Source: Chitinophaga dinghuensis
GTDB lineage: Bacteria > Bacteroidota > Bacteroidia > Chitinophagales > Chitinophagaceae
Assembly (NCBI RefSeq): GCF_003259435.1
Contig: NZ_QLMA01000013.1
Coordinates: 56,069 to 120,068 of the forward strand
Reading direction: 5' to 3'
Length of the DNA: 64,000 bases
In this document: positions 1 through 7,739 of the stretch, in pieces
How positions within the stretch are numbered: position 1 is the stretch's first letter
Layout of the letters: each line of letters opens with the position of its first letter
The notes under the pieces: generated by a model
Told to the model about the DNA's origin: nothing
Database searches by the model: none
The model's input: only the letters and a program-made list of their open reading frames with translations
Program-made: the position numbers and the translations under genes

Positions 1-1106
1 GGTTTTTTCAACAGGTAGGTCATGCAATGGGTAAGTTAGAAGCATTTGCACGTCAGGGAGCCGCTTTCGTGTATGGAGGTATAGGCGTAGCCCAGCCAGG
101 AACCAGCGCTTTCGCTGATTTTGCCAATGGCGGTTTTGTTTTCGCATTCAATGTTACTGCCACCATTATTCTTGTTTGCGTACTGGTAGCTATCTTATAT
201 CACTATGGTATCATGCAGCGCGTTGTAGCAGTAATTGCCCGTGCCATGAATGTGATCATGCGTGTGAGTGGTGCAGAAGCGCTGAGTAACGTAGCCAGTG
301 CCTTCGTAGGCCAGGTAGAAGCGCAGGTAATGATTCGTCCTTACCTTCCTACTATGACTAAAAGTGAACTGCTTGCCTCTATGAGCGGAAGTCTTGCCTG
401 TATCGCCGGAGGTATCCTCGTAGTATACGCTAACATGGGCTTCCAGGCAGGTATGGACATTGCTCCTTTCCTCATCACCGCCAGCTTAATGGCAGCTCCT
501 GGAGCATTGGTAATTTCTAAAATTGTTTTCCCGGAAACAGAAGAAAGCCAGACCATGGGTCGTGTGAAAATGGAAGTTAAAAGTAACTATACCAACGTAA
601 TCGATGCCATCTCTCATGGCGCCGGCGATGGTTTTAAGATAGCCATGAACGTTATAGCCATGTTGATTGGTTTTATTGCGCTCATCGCTTGTATCGACTG
701 GTTACTGATCCATATCGGGCACATCTTCAATCCTCATTTTAATCTGAGTCTCGACTGGATCTTTGGCAAACTCTTTACGCCAATGGCCTGGGCGATGGGT
801 GTTCCTACTTCTGATGTCAATAACGTAGCTACCCTGCTCGGACAAAAACTGACCATCAATGAGTTTGTGGCATTCAAAAGTATGACCACACATACGGTAC
901 CAGTTATGTCTCCTAAAGGCATCGCCATTGTTACCATTGCGATTGCCGGATTCGCTAACTTCAGCAGCGTGGGCATGCAGATTGGCGGTATCGGAGAGCT
1001 CTCTCCTGACAGACGAAGCGATCTGGCAAAACTGGGTCTGAAAGCCCTGCTCTGCGGAACATTGGCTTCTTACCTTTCTGCTACCATTGCAGGTATCCTC
1101 ATGTAA
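1..1106 (+). CDS. Concentrative nucleoside transporter (CNT/NupC family), 5' end outside window
   Basis: Inner-membrane symporter that takes up nucleosides with H+ or Na+. The reading frame is open to the left edge (codons from base 3 read F-F-Q-Q-V-G-H-A before the first Met at 27), so the true start lies upstream and only about 365 residues are visible; full-length CNT proteins have roughly 400-430. Several hydrophobic segments, the NEFVAF stretch (substrate-binding Glu of the family) and the C-terminal SPDRRSDLAKLGLKALL block are typical of CNT. The binding-loop triplet that is often GQTE reads GQVE here (about residues 95-98 from the first Met), so nucleobase preference may differ. A strong hairpin terminator follows directly. 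Confidence 0.9.
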   Translation, partial: FFQQVGHAMGKLEAFARQGAAFVYGGIGVAQPGTSAFADFANGGFVFAFNVTATIILVCVLVAILYHYGIMQRVVAVIARAMNVIMRVSGAEALSNVASAFVGQVEAQVMIRPYLPTMTKSELLASMSGSLACIAGGILVVYANMGFQAGMDIAPFLITASLMAAPGALVISKIVFPETEESQTMGRVKMEVKSNYTNVIDAISHGAGDGFKIAMNVIAMLIGFIALIACIDWLLIHIGHIFNPHFNLSLDWIFGKLFTPMAWAMGVPTSDVNNVATLLGQKLTINEFVAFKSMTTHTVPVMSPKGIAIVTIAIAGFANFSSVGMQIGGIGELSPDRRSDLAKLGLKALLCGTLASYLSATIAGILM

Positions 1107-1130
1107 TCAACTAATTCATGATAAAAAATA

Positions 1131-1169
1131 AAACCCGTCTCTACTGAGTAGAGACGGGTTTATTTTTTT
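1131..1169. terminator. Bidirectional rho-independent terminator
   Basis: A perfect 14-bp stem (1131-1144 with 1148-1161) has a TGA loop and is followed by a run of T at 1163-1169; the left side is A-rich. It separates the convergent transporter (+) and DUF4259 gene (-) and can serve both. Confidence 0.9.
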
Positions 1170-1190
1170 ATCTGTTAGTCTGTTTGGACA

Positions 1191-1589
1191 TTAGATTTCT
1201 AATCTTTTAACCAGTCCTGCCTGAACAGCTTCCCAGGATGCGAGATTACCTTCTTGTTCCCAGTAATTACGCATTTCTGAGCCATTCGTAATTTTGTTAA
1301 CAGCGTTGATAGCCTGGTTTCTTAATGATTTGGTACCGATCAGATTCAGGATATCCAGTTTATCCAGCGGATCTTCCGGATAATCTTCACTAGGACGACC
1401 TACCAATGCTGCAACAGTTTCTGCTGCCGCCAGTCCTTCCTCACAATCAGAGACTTCTAACTTCTCATGATTGTTGATAATACGTGCCAACGTATCAGTA
1501 ACCAGCCCGCCGTCCTTATTTTCAACCAGGTCAAATACCCAGTCCTGTGATCCATCGTTTTCAAAGTTCCTGGTGCCCCATGCGCCCAT
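1191..1589 (-). CDS. DUF4259 domain protein
   Basis: Small soluble protein of 132 residues. It opens with MGAWGTRNFENDGSQDW, which matches the conserved N-terminus of the DUF4259 family (MGAWG-x-x-x-F-x-N-D-x-A/Q-x-D-W). The function of the family is not known. No signal peptide or membrane segment is seen. It lies 75 nt downstream of smc on the same strand with no clear terminator between them, so read-through from smc is possible. The ATG at 1589 is the only sensible start because the family motif begins there. Confidence 0.8.
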   Translation of the reverse strand: MGAWGTRNFENDGSQDWVFDLVENKDGGLVTDTLARIINNHEKLEVSDCEEGLAAAETVAALVGRPSEDYPEDPLDKLDILNLIGTKSLRNQAINAVNKITNGSEMRNYWEQEGNLASWEAVQAGLVKRLEI

Positions 1590-1664
1590 AGTGTTTACAG
1601 TTTTTTTATTTTTTTAGAATAAAGAATTCAGCAGTCGATAATCTACAACAACTTAACTCAGCGA

Positions 1665-4600
1665 TCAGTTCAAACTCCGGAAATCTACCGGTACCAGTTT
1701 GCTGACGCCGGGTTCCTGCATTGTTACCCCGTAAATAACGTCCACAGCAGCCATCGTCTGCTTGTTGTGGGTAACGATGATGAACTGCGAGTTGTCGGAG
1801 AACTTGCGTATCATGTTGGTAAATTTACCTACGTTGGCATCGTCCAGCGGTGCGTCTACCTCATCCAGAATACAGAATGGCGCTGGTTTAATGAGATAAA
1901 TGGCAAATAACAGCGCCGTTGCGGTGAGGGTTTTCTCACCACCGGAGAGCTGTGTAATCGCTGCCGGACGTTTACCCTTAGGTTTAGCTATAATTTCAAT
2001 ACCGGTATCCGCCAGGTTCTCAGGGTCGCTCAGGATCATATCACACTGATCTTCCTCTGTAAACAGGGCTTTAAATACCCGTATAAAGTTCTCTTTTACG
2101 GTATTGAAGGTATCCAGGAACTTCTGGTTGGCGGTGGATTCCACTTCCTGGATCGTAGCCAGCAGGGAGTCTTTCGCATTCACCAGGTCCGTTTTCTGTT
2201 CCAGGATGAATTCATACCTTTTCTTCATTTCCTGGAAAGCTTCAATAGCGGTAGGGTTGATTTCACCCATATTTTCCAGGCGTTTCTTCAGGCGTTCTGC
2301 ACTACCCTGCAGTTCTTCCACTGGCAGCTCAGAGCTACGCTGTTCATCAATGATTTCGTCCAGGTTTACTTTGAACTCTACGCTGAGCCTTTCTTTCATG
2401 GAGGCCAGTTGCAGTTTCAGTTCATTCACCTTATCCTTGATGGTATTCAATTGCTGGTCCAGCTGTTCACGCGCCTTTTGTTTGTTACGCAGCGTGGTTT
2501 CCAGCTCCTGCAAATGATTTCGGAAATTGTAGTATTCCTGGTCCTTTTCGTTGAGGGCTTTTTCCTCCTCTTCTCTTTTACGGAACAGTTCTACGAGGCC
2601 GTCATCTGCATGATCCAGTTTATCCTGTGCGGCAGCGATGTTGGCCACTGCATCTTCCAATTGCGATTTGTTGCTGGTAATTTGCGTGTGCAGGTCGGTC
2701 AGTTGCTTACGTTTGAACTCCAGCTCCTGTTTGAGGGCCTGTACCTTACTCTGCTGGCGGGTTTGTTGCAGGTTCTGGTTATTGAACTGCACATTGGCCA
2801 TATTGAATTGCTGTTCAGATTCCTGGGCTGTTCTGTCGGCCTCCGCAATGCTTTCCTGCAATTCATTTACCCGGTCGTTCAGGTTGTCGAGTTCTTCTTT
2901 TACTCCCGAAATGCTTTCCTGGTTGCTTTCCAGGGATTGCTGCATTTCATCCAGGCGTTTATCACCCGCTTCTATAAGGTGATGGAAGTTCTCAATCCTG
3001 TTCTGGAGGCCAAACAGCTGGTTACTCAGCTGGTTGATCTTGTCTTTACCGGCATTGATATTATTTTCATTGAGCTGGCTGTTGTATCCCAGTACCTGGT
3101 TGTGCTTTTCCTGTATAGCCACTTTCAGTCGGCCTACAATAGCTTCCAGGTCTTTGATCTCTGCTTCCAGCTTCTCCAGGTTCTTGGCACGTCCGAGTTT
3201 TTTACCTTCAAACAGTCCTACAGAACCACCGGAGATATTATATTTCCCGCGATGCATGCGTCCGGATTTCTCCAGGAGCAAAATCTCATCACTGGCTAGC
3301 TGACTGAATTCCAGGCGACTGATGTCTTCCCCTATAAATACTTTTCCCAGCAGGAAATTGCCCAGTCCTTTGTACTTTTCTTCGATTTCCACTACCTGCA
3401 GGGCTGGTATGGTCCCTGGCGGGGTAAGGATACTATCGGCCTGCTGACGGAACTGATCCAGGATAAAGAAGTTTGCCTTTCCTTTTTTGTTACTGTCTAG
3501 CAGCTGAATGGCCTGTATGGCTTCAGCGGCATTATTGACAACGTAATAGTTCAGGTAAGGCTCCAGGAGGTTTTCTACGCAGGTGCGGTATTCTTCCTTA
3601 CAGAAAAAGATATCGGAGAGAATAGGAGCGGCATTATTCCAATCGGGGTTCTTCTTGAGGAATTTGATACTTTCGGGATACCCTTCCAGACTGTCTACCA
3701 GCGACTTAAGCAGGTCGTATTCATTCTTTTTTGAATCCAGCTTACGGTTCTCATCCACCAGTTGATCGCGAAGACCTTCAATATCGGATTGAGTAGCGAG
3801 GATTTTTTCTTTTGTTTCGTCCTGGAAGCGGATCATTTCCTCGAGGGCAGTCTTCTCGGTTTCCAGAGTTTGTTGCAGGGTGGCTTTTTCCCCTTCCAGC
3901 TGAGTAATTTGTTGCTGACGGCCTACTTTCTCTTCCTGGAGCTGCTGCATGCTGCGCTGGAGGTTTTGAACGGAGGTATCGGCAACGGCCACTTTCTTTT
4001 CGGCTTCGAACTGCTGTCTTTGCCAGCGCTGCTGGTCGTTACGGAGCGTTTCTAGGGCCTGTTTCTTTTGCTGGAATTTATCTTTTTTCTCATCTACCAT
4101 TTCCCGCAGCGTTTCCAGCTCATCTGTCATGGTTTCGAAGATTTCGCCTTCTTCCACCACTTGTTTTTCGGAAAATTCGATGGAGGAAGTCAGCCCGGAG
4201 AGCTGTCCTTCCGCATTATTGAGAAAGTCGGTAATATTTTTTTCGCGTTCCTTCAGATAGGTAAGTTGCTGGGAAGCGAGGTTTTTGTCGTTTTCTTTGG
4301 TACGGATGGTGGCTACCAGTTCGTTGTACGATTTCTGGAGGGTCTGGAGTTCTCTTTCCTTGGCTACGAAGTGGAGTTTATCTTCTTCCACGGCTGCTTC
4401 GGCAGATTTGATCTCTGTTTCCAGTCCCAGTTTGCGATCACTTTCTTCCTGCTGTTTGTCGGACAGGTCTTTGAAGGTGATGTTAAAGCCTTCCAGGGCT
4501 GCTTTTGCCAGTTCTATACTCGCATCGCGGTACTCTTTCTTCACCTCATAGAAACGTTCCGCTTTGCGGGCCTGACTTTCCAGTGTTTTGAGGTTGTTAT

Positions 4601-5195
4601 TGATTTCGAAGAGAAGGTCCTCAATGCGGTTAAGGTCGCCCTCAGTGGCGTCCAGTTTGGCTTTGGCCTCTTTTTTCCTGGTTTTATAGATGGAGATACC
4701 GGCAGCTTGTTCCAGCATGCGACGGCGGCTGTTTTCCTTGTCTTTGATGATATCGTCTACCATTCCCAGCTCAATAATCGCATAGGAATCGGTACTTACG
4801 CCGGTATCCATAAACAGGTTATGGATATCCTTCAGACGACAGGCAACATCATTGAGGCGGTACTCACTATCCCCGTTTTTGTAGAATTTACGGGTAATCG
4901 TTACCGTAGTAAACTCGGTAGGCAGTACATTTTTGGTATTCTCGAACGTGAGGCTCACTTCTGCCATCCCACTGGAAGAACGCGTTTTGGAACCATTAAA
5001 CACCAGCCCTGCCTGATTTTCAGAACGCAGATTACTGATCTTATGCTCCCCGATCACCCAGCGGATAGAGTCGATAATATTACTTTTGCCACAACCATTT
5101 GGCCCAATTACCCCAGTAATCCCCTCATCAAACTGCAAAACGGTCTTATCTGCAAAACTTTTAAAGCCTTTAATTTCTAGTGTTTTTAAGCGCAC
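1665..5195 (-). CDS. smc: Chromosome segregation ATPase SMC
   Basis: Structural maintenance of chromosomes protein; with ScpA/ScpB it loops and compacts the nucleoid. At 1176 residues the length is normal. The N-terminal head has Walker A GPNGCGKS (31-38). Long coiled coils (Q, E, K, L-rich) flank a hinge around residues 520-660. The C-terminal head has signature LSGGE (1083-1087), Walker B FCILDEVDAPLDD (1107 onward) and a switch VTHNKQTM. The start at 5195 puts the motif KTLEIKGFKSF at the N-terminus as in other SMC proteins. scpA and scpB are not in the window. A -7 box is present 28 nt upstream. Confidence 0.98.
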   Translation of the reverse strand: MRLKTLEIKGFKSFADKTVLQFDEGITGVIGPNGCGKSNIIDSIRWVIGEHKISNLRSENQAGLVFNGSKTRSSSGMAEVSLTFENTKNVLPTEFTTVTITRKFYKNGDSEYRLNDVACRLKDIHNLFMDTGVSTDSYAIIELGMVDDIIKDKENSRRRMLEQAAGISIYKTRKKEAKAKLDATEGDLNRIEDLLFEINNNLKTLESQARKAERFYEVKKEYRDASIELAKAALEGFNITFKDLSDKQQEESDRKLGLETEIKSAEAAVEEDKLHFVAKERELQTLQKSYNELVATIRTKENDKNLASQQLTYLKEREKNITDFLNNAEGQLSGLTSSIEFSEKQVVEEGEIFETMTDELETLREMVDEKKDKFQQKKQALETLRNDQQRWQRQQFEAEKKVAVADTSVQNLQRSMQQLQEEKVGRQQQITQLEGEKATLQQTLETEKTALEEMIRFQDETKEKILATQSDIEGLRDQLVDENRKLDSKKNEYDLLKSLVDSLEGYPESIKFLKKNPDWNNAAPILSDIFFCKEEYRTCVENLLEPYLNYYVVNNAAEAIQAIQLLDSNKKGKANFFILDQFRQQADSILTPPGTIPALQVVEIEEKYKGLGNFLLGKVFIGEDISRLEFSQLASDEILLLEKSGRMHRGKYNISGGSVGLFEGKKLGRAKNLEKLEAEIKDLEAIVGRLKVAIQEKHNQVLGYNSQLNENNINAGKDKINQLSNQLFGLQNRIENFHHLIEAGDKRLDEMQQSLESNQESISGVKEELDNLNDRVNELQESIAEADRTAQESEQQFNMANVQFNNQNLQQTRQQSKVQALKQELEFKRKQLTDLHTQITSNKSQLEDAVANIAAAQDKLDHADDGLVELFRKREEEEKALNEKDQEYYNFRNHLQELETTLRNKQKAREQLDQQLNTIKDKVNELKLQLASMKERLSVEFKVNLDEIIDEQRSSELPVEELQGSAERLKKRLENMGEINPTAIEAFQEMKKRYEFILEQKTDLVNAKDSLLATIQEVESTANQKFLDTFNTVKENFIRVFKALFTEEDQCDMILSDPENLADTGIEIIAKPKGKRPAAITQLSGGEKTLTATALLFAIYLIKPAPFCILDEVDAPLDDANVGKFTNMIRKFSDNSQFIIVTHNKQTMAAVDVIYGVTMQEPGVSKLVPVDFRSLN

Positions 5196-5223
5196 GACTT
5201 TACTCCGAGATTTTTTAAGGCGT

Positions 5224-5231
5224 CAAAGATA
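5224..5231 (-). promoter_or_regulatory. Putative promoter -7 box for smc
   Basis: On the minus strand the sequence reads TATCTTTG, a full match to the Bacteroidota sigma-A -7 consensus TAnnTTTG. It lies 28 nt before the smc ATG. No good -33 TTTG is seen at the usual 19-20 nt spacing, so the call rests on the -7 box and position. Confidence 0.5.
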
Positions 5232-5434
5232 TAATTTTACCCGAATGAAAAGTAAATTAAGTGAGAACACGTTATCTCCGGCATTTTTTTATGCACAACT
5301 GTGAATAATTTAATATTCCCAAACATTCCACCGGATTTATAATGGTCTGATTATAAATATAGTGAAAACAATAATTAAAATTTAAATTCCTGTCAGATTT
5401 AATACAGAATATTCTTTTAACAAAGGGTATTCTC

Positions 5435-5442
5435 TACCTTTG
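5435..5442 (+). promoter_or_regulatory. Putative promoter -7 box for the FUSC gene
   Basis: TACCTTTG matches TAnnTTTG exactly and ends 23 nt before the predicted TTG start at 5466. Only a weak -33 (TTCT near 5412) is present. The region between smc and this gene (5196-5465) is AT-rich and holds divergent promoters. Confidence 0.5.
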
Positions 5443-5465
5443 GGGCTCCAAAAACCCGTTAGAGT

Positions 5466-7688
5466 TTGCGTACAGAAAATTGGATTAACGACATTAAGAC
5501 CTTCCTTTACAGTTATCATTTCAGCAACGGTTTGCGTACTACCATCAGCGTAGTAGTGCCTTCTTTGGTATTTGCCGCCTTAGGCCAGCTGGGGCTGGGC
5601 ATAGCCATGTCTATGGGCGCCTTGTGTACTGCCCTCAGCGATGTGCCAGGTACCATTATACATAAGCGGAATGGCCTTATTATCAGTACAATCCTGATTT
5701 TTCTGACCGCCCTCATTACTGGGCTGCTGATTCCATACACCATTCCCATGATCTTCTGGATCGCCGGTTGCTGCTTCTTTTACGCTATGCTGCTGGTATA
5801 TGGTAACCGTGGCGGCAACATTGGAACCGGTTGCCTGCTGATACTGGTGTCTATCCTGGGAGAATCTCTGCAATCGCCTGCTACCGTGCTGTTACACTCT
5901 GGAATGGTACTACTGGGCTGTATCTGGTATTCTCTGCTGGCGCTGCTGCTGTGGCAGATTCGCCCTTATCTGAACGTACAACAGGCCCTGGGAGAATGTA
6001 TCCTGCAAACTGCTAAATACCTGGAACTCCGGGCTAATTTTTATACGCCAGGCATCAACGTAGATAATAACTACCGGGATGTATTGGCACAACAGGTACT
6101 TGTAAACGAAAAACAGGAAAATGTGCGGGAACTCCTGCTGAAAAGACGTTCCGACCAACAAGGGACTACCAGTATCAACAAGTCCATGGTGCTCATCTTC
6201 CTCGATATGGTGGACCTCCAGGAACAAATCATGGCCTCCCAAACAGATTACAAGGCTTTACAACGCGATTTTAAAGACGATGAAATACTGGATAAATTCC
6301 ACACACTGATCCTGGATTTCGTGGAGGAACTGAAAACCATAGGACTGGCTGTCGCCGCAGGCCAACGTAGTTTGCCTAAAGCCAACCTCAAACTGGGAAT
6401 GGAAAAAGTGCGCAAAACTATTGCCGACATTACCCTCAAACTCCCGACGTTAAAGGAAAGAACCCGTACGATGCCGCTCACCAATATCCTTTCCAATTTG
6501 CAGGATATGTCTCAGCGCATCTACAATCTGCACCGCCTGACCCGCCTGGAACGATTGAAAGATGAATCCATAGATCCTAAGTTGGAACTTTCCAAGTTTA
6601 CGACGCATACCAAATATGATTTTGAAACCTTCCGGGACAACCTGACCTTCAAGTCGCATAACTTCCGTCATGCTATTCGTGTGAGTCTCGCTACCGTAGC
6701 GGGTTACATCCTGGGCATGTCTTTACATCTGGATCGCGTTTACTGGATTTTGCTGACGATTATCGTGATACTGAAACCTGGATTCGGACTAACCCGTTCC
6801 CGGAGTATTCAACGCCTGATCGGCACTATTTTAGGGGCCTTGTTTGCTGCAGGATTACTGTATCTCACCCATAATCCAACTATCATCTTCATTTCGATGC
6901 TGTTGTGTATCCTGGGCGCATATAGTTTCATGAGCTTCAAATATACGCTCAGCGTGTTTTTCGTGACACCGTTCATTATCTTCCTGTTGCATTTCCTACA
7001 TCCTTCAGATCTGTACAATGCGGCACAAAGGGTACTGGATACCTTCATTGGCGGGGCGCTGGCATTCATTGCCAATATGGTGCTATGGCCTAGTTGGGAA
7101 CATAATTTCGTGCCTAACTACATGAAAAAAATGTTACAGGCCAACAGACATTACCTGGAAGTAGTGATGAATGCCTATTCGAAAGAAAACGTCAACGTTA
7201 CTGATTTTAAACTGGCCAGGAAAGATACCTATGTAGCCAGCGCTAATATGATGGCGGCTTTCCAGCGAATGCTGTCAGAACCTAAGAGTAAACAGATAAA
7301 CGCTTCCCGCATTTATCACTTTGTGGTGTTGAACCATACGCTGACTTCCCATGCAGCCGCTTTGGGGGCGTATAGTCTCCACCATGGCGTGCAGTATCCG
7401 CGTCCTGAATACCAGGAGGTGACCAATTATCTGCTCCATTACATAGATCAGCTGATGCTTATGCTGGACCCGGTAACAAAAGATCAAACTACGCTGCCCG
7501 CGCCACTGAATACTTTCGAACATCTGGATCAACGTCTGGAAGAACTGGTGCATATGCGTCAGCAGGAAATCAACGAAGGTCAGGGCGCTACGCCCCTGCG
7601 CGATGAAATGCTGGAAGCCAAACAAGTGCATGATCAGCTGCAAGCCATCCTTTCCCTCGTGAGAGATATGGGGAAAGCCTTAGCATAA
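5466..7688 (+). CDS. FUSC family (YccS/YhfK-like) inner-membrane protein
   Basis: Large membrane protein of 740 residues with two sets of transmembrane helices (about residues 20-170 and 400-520), each followed by a soluble helical segment (about 180-390 and 530-740). This is the duplicated layout of the YccS/YhfK/aromatic-acid exporter (FUSC) superfamily. The second set holds the conserved block around PGFGLTRSRSIQRLIGT. Members are thought to export aromatic or organic acids; the substrate here is unknown. The start is TTG: an in-frame TAG lies at 5460-5462 and the first in-frame ATG would remove the first helix. No adaptor gene (AaeA type) is adjacent. A terminator follows. Confidence 0.88.
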   Translation: MRTENWINDIKTFLYSYHFSNGLRTTISVVVPSLVFAALGQLGLGIAMSMGALCTALSDVPGTIIHKRNGLIISTILIFLTALITGLLIPYTIPMIFWIAGCCFFYAMLLVYGNRGGNIGTGCLLILVSILGESLQSPATVLLHSGMVLLGCIWYSLLALLLWQIRPYLNVQQALGECILQTAKYLELRANFYTPGINVDNNYRDVLAQQVLVNEKQENVRELLLKRRSDQQGTTSINKSMVLIFLDMVDLQEQIMASQTDYKALQRDFKDDEILDKFHTLILDFVEELKTIGLAVAAGQRSLPKANLKLGMEKVRKTIADITLKLPTLKERTRTMPLTNILSNLQDMSQRIYNLHRLTRLERLKDESIDPKLELSKFTTHTKYDFETFRDNLTFKSHNFRHAIRVSLATVAGYILGMSLHLDRVYWILLTIIVILKPGFGLTRSRSIQRLIGTILGALFAAGLLYLTHNPTIIFISMLLCILGAYSFMSFKYTLSVFFVTPFIIFLLHFLHPSDLYNAAQRVLDTFIGGALAFIANMVLWPSWEHNFVPNYMKKMLQANRHYLEVVMNAYSKENVNVTDFKLARKDTYVASANMMAAFQRMLSEPKSKQINASRIYHFVVLNHTLTSHAAALGAYSLHHGVQYPRPEYQEVTNYLLHYIDQLMLMLDPVTKDQTTLPAPLNTFEHLDQRLEELVHMRQQEINEGQGATPLRDEMLEAKQVHDQLQAILSLVRDMGKALA

Positions 7689-7711
7689 AAAATATGAAAT
7701 AGAGATAAATG

Positions 7712-7739
7712 AAGCGGGGATAATTACCCCGCTTTTTTA
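7712..7739 (+). terminator. Rho-independent terminator after the FUSC gene
   Basis: An 8-bp stem AAGCGGGG/CCCCGCTT (7712-7719 with 7727-7734) with a 7-nt loop is followed by T residues to 7738. It reaches into the stop codon of the convergent uvrA-like gene. The T run is only on the plus side, so it mainly stops plus-strand transcription. Confidence 0.85.

Noticed and set aside
2409..3299. Plus-strand open frame of 296 codons opposite smc
   Set aside because: Antisense to the smc coiled coil; same composition artefact, no start signal.
4068..5180. Plus-strand open frame of 370 codons opposite smc
   Set aside because: It lies fully antisense to the conserved smc N-terminal half. Its translation is Phe/Leu/Gln-rich as expected from the complement of coiled-coil codons and has no family motif.
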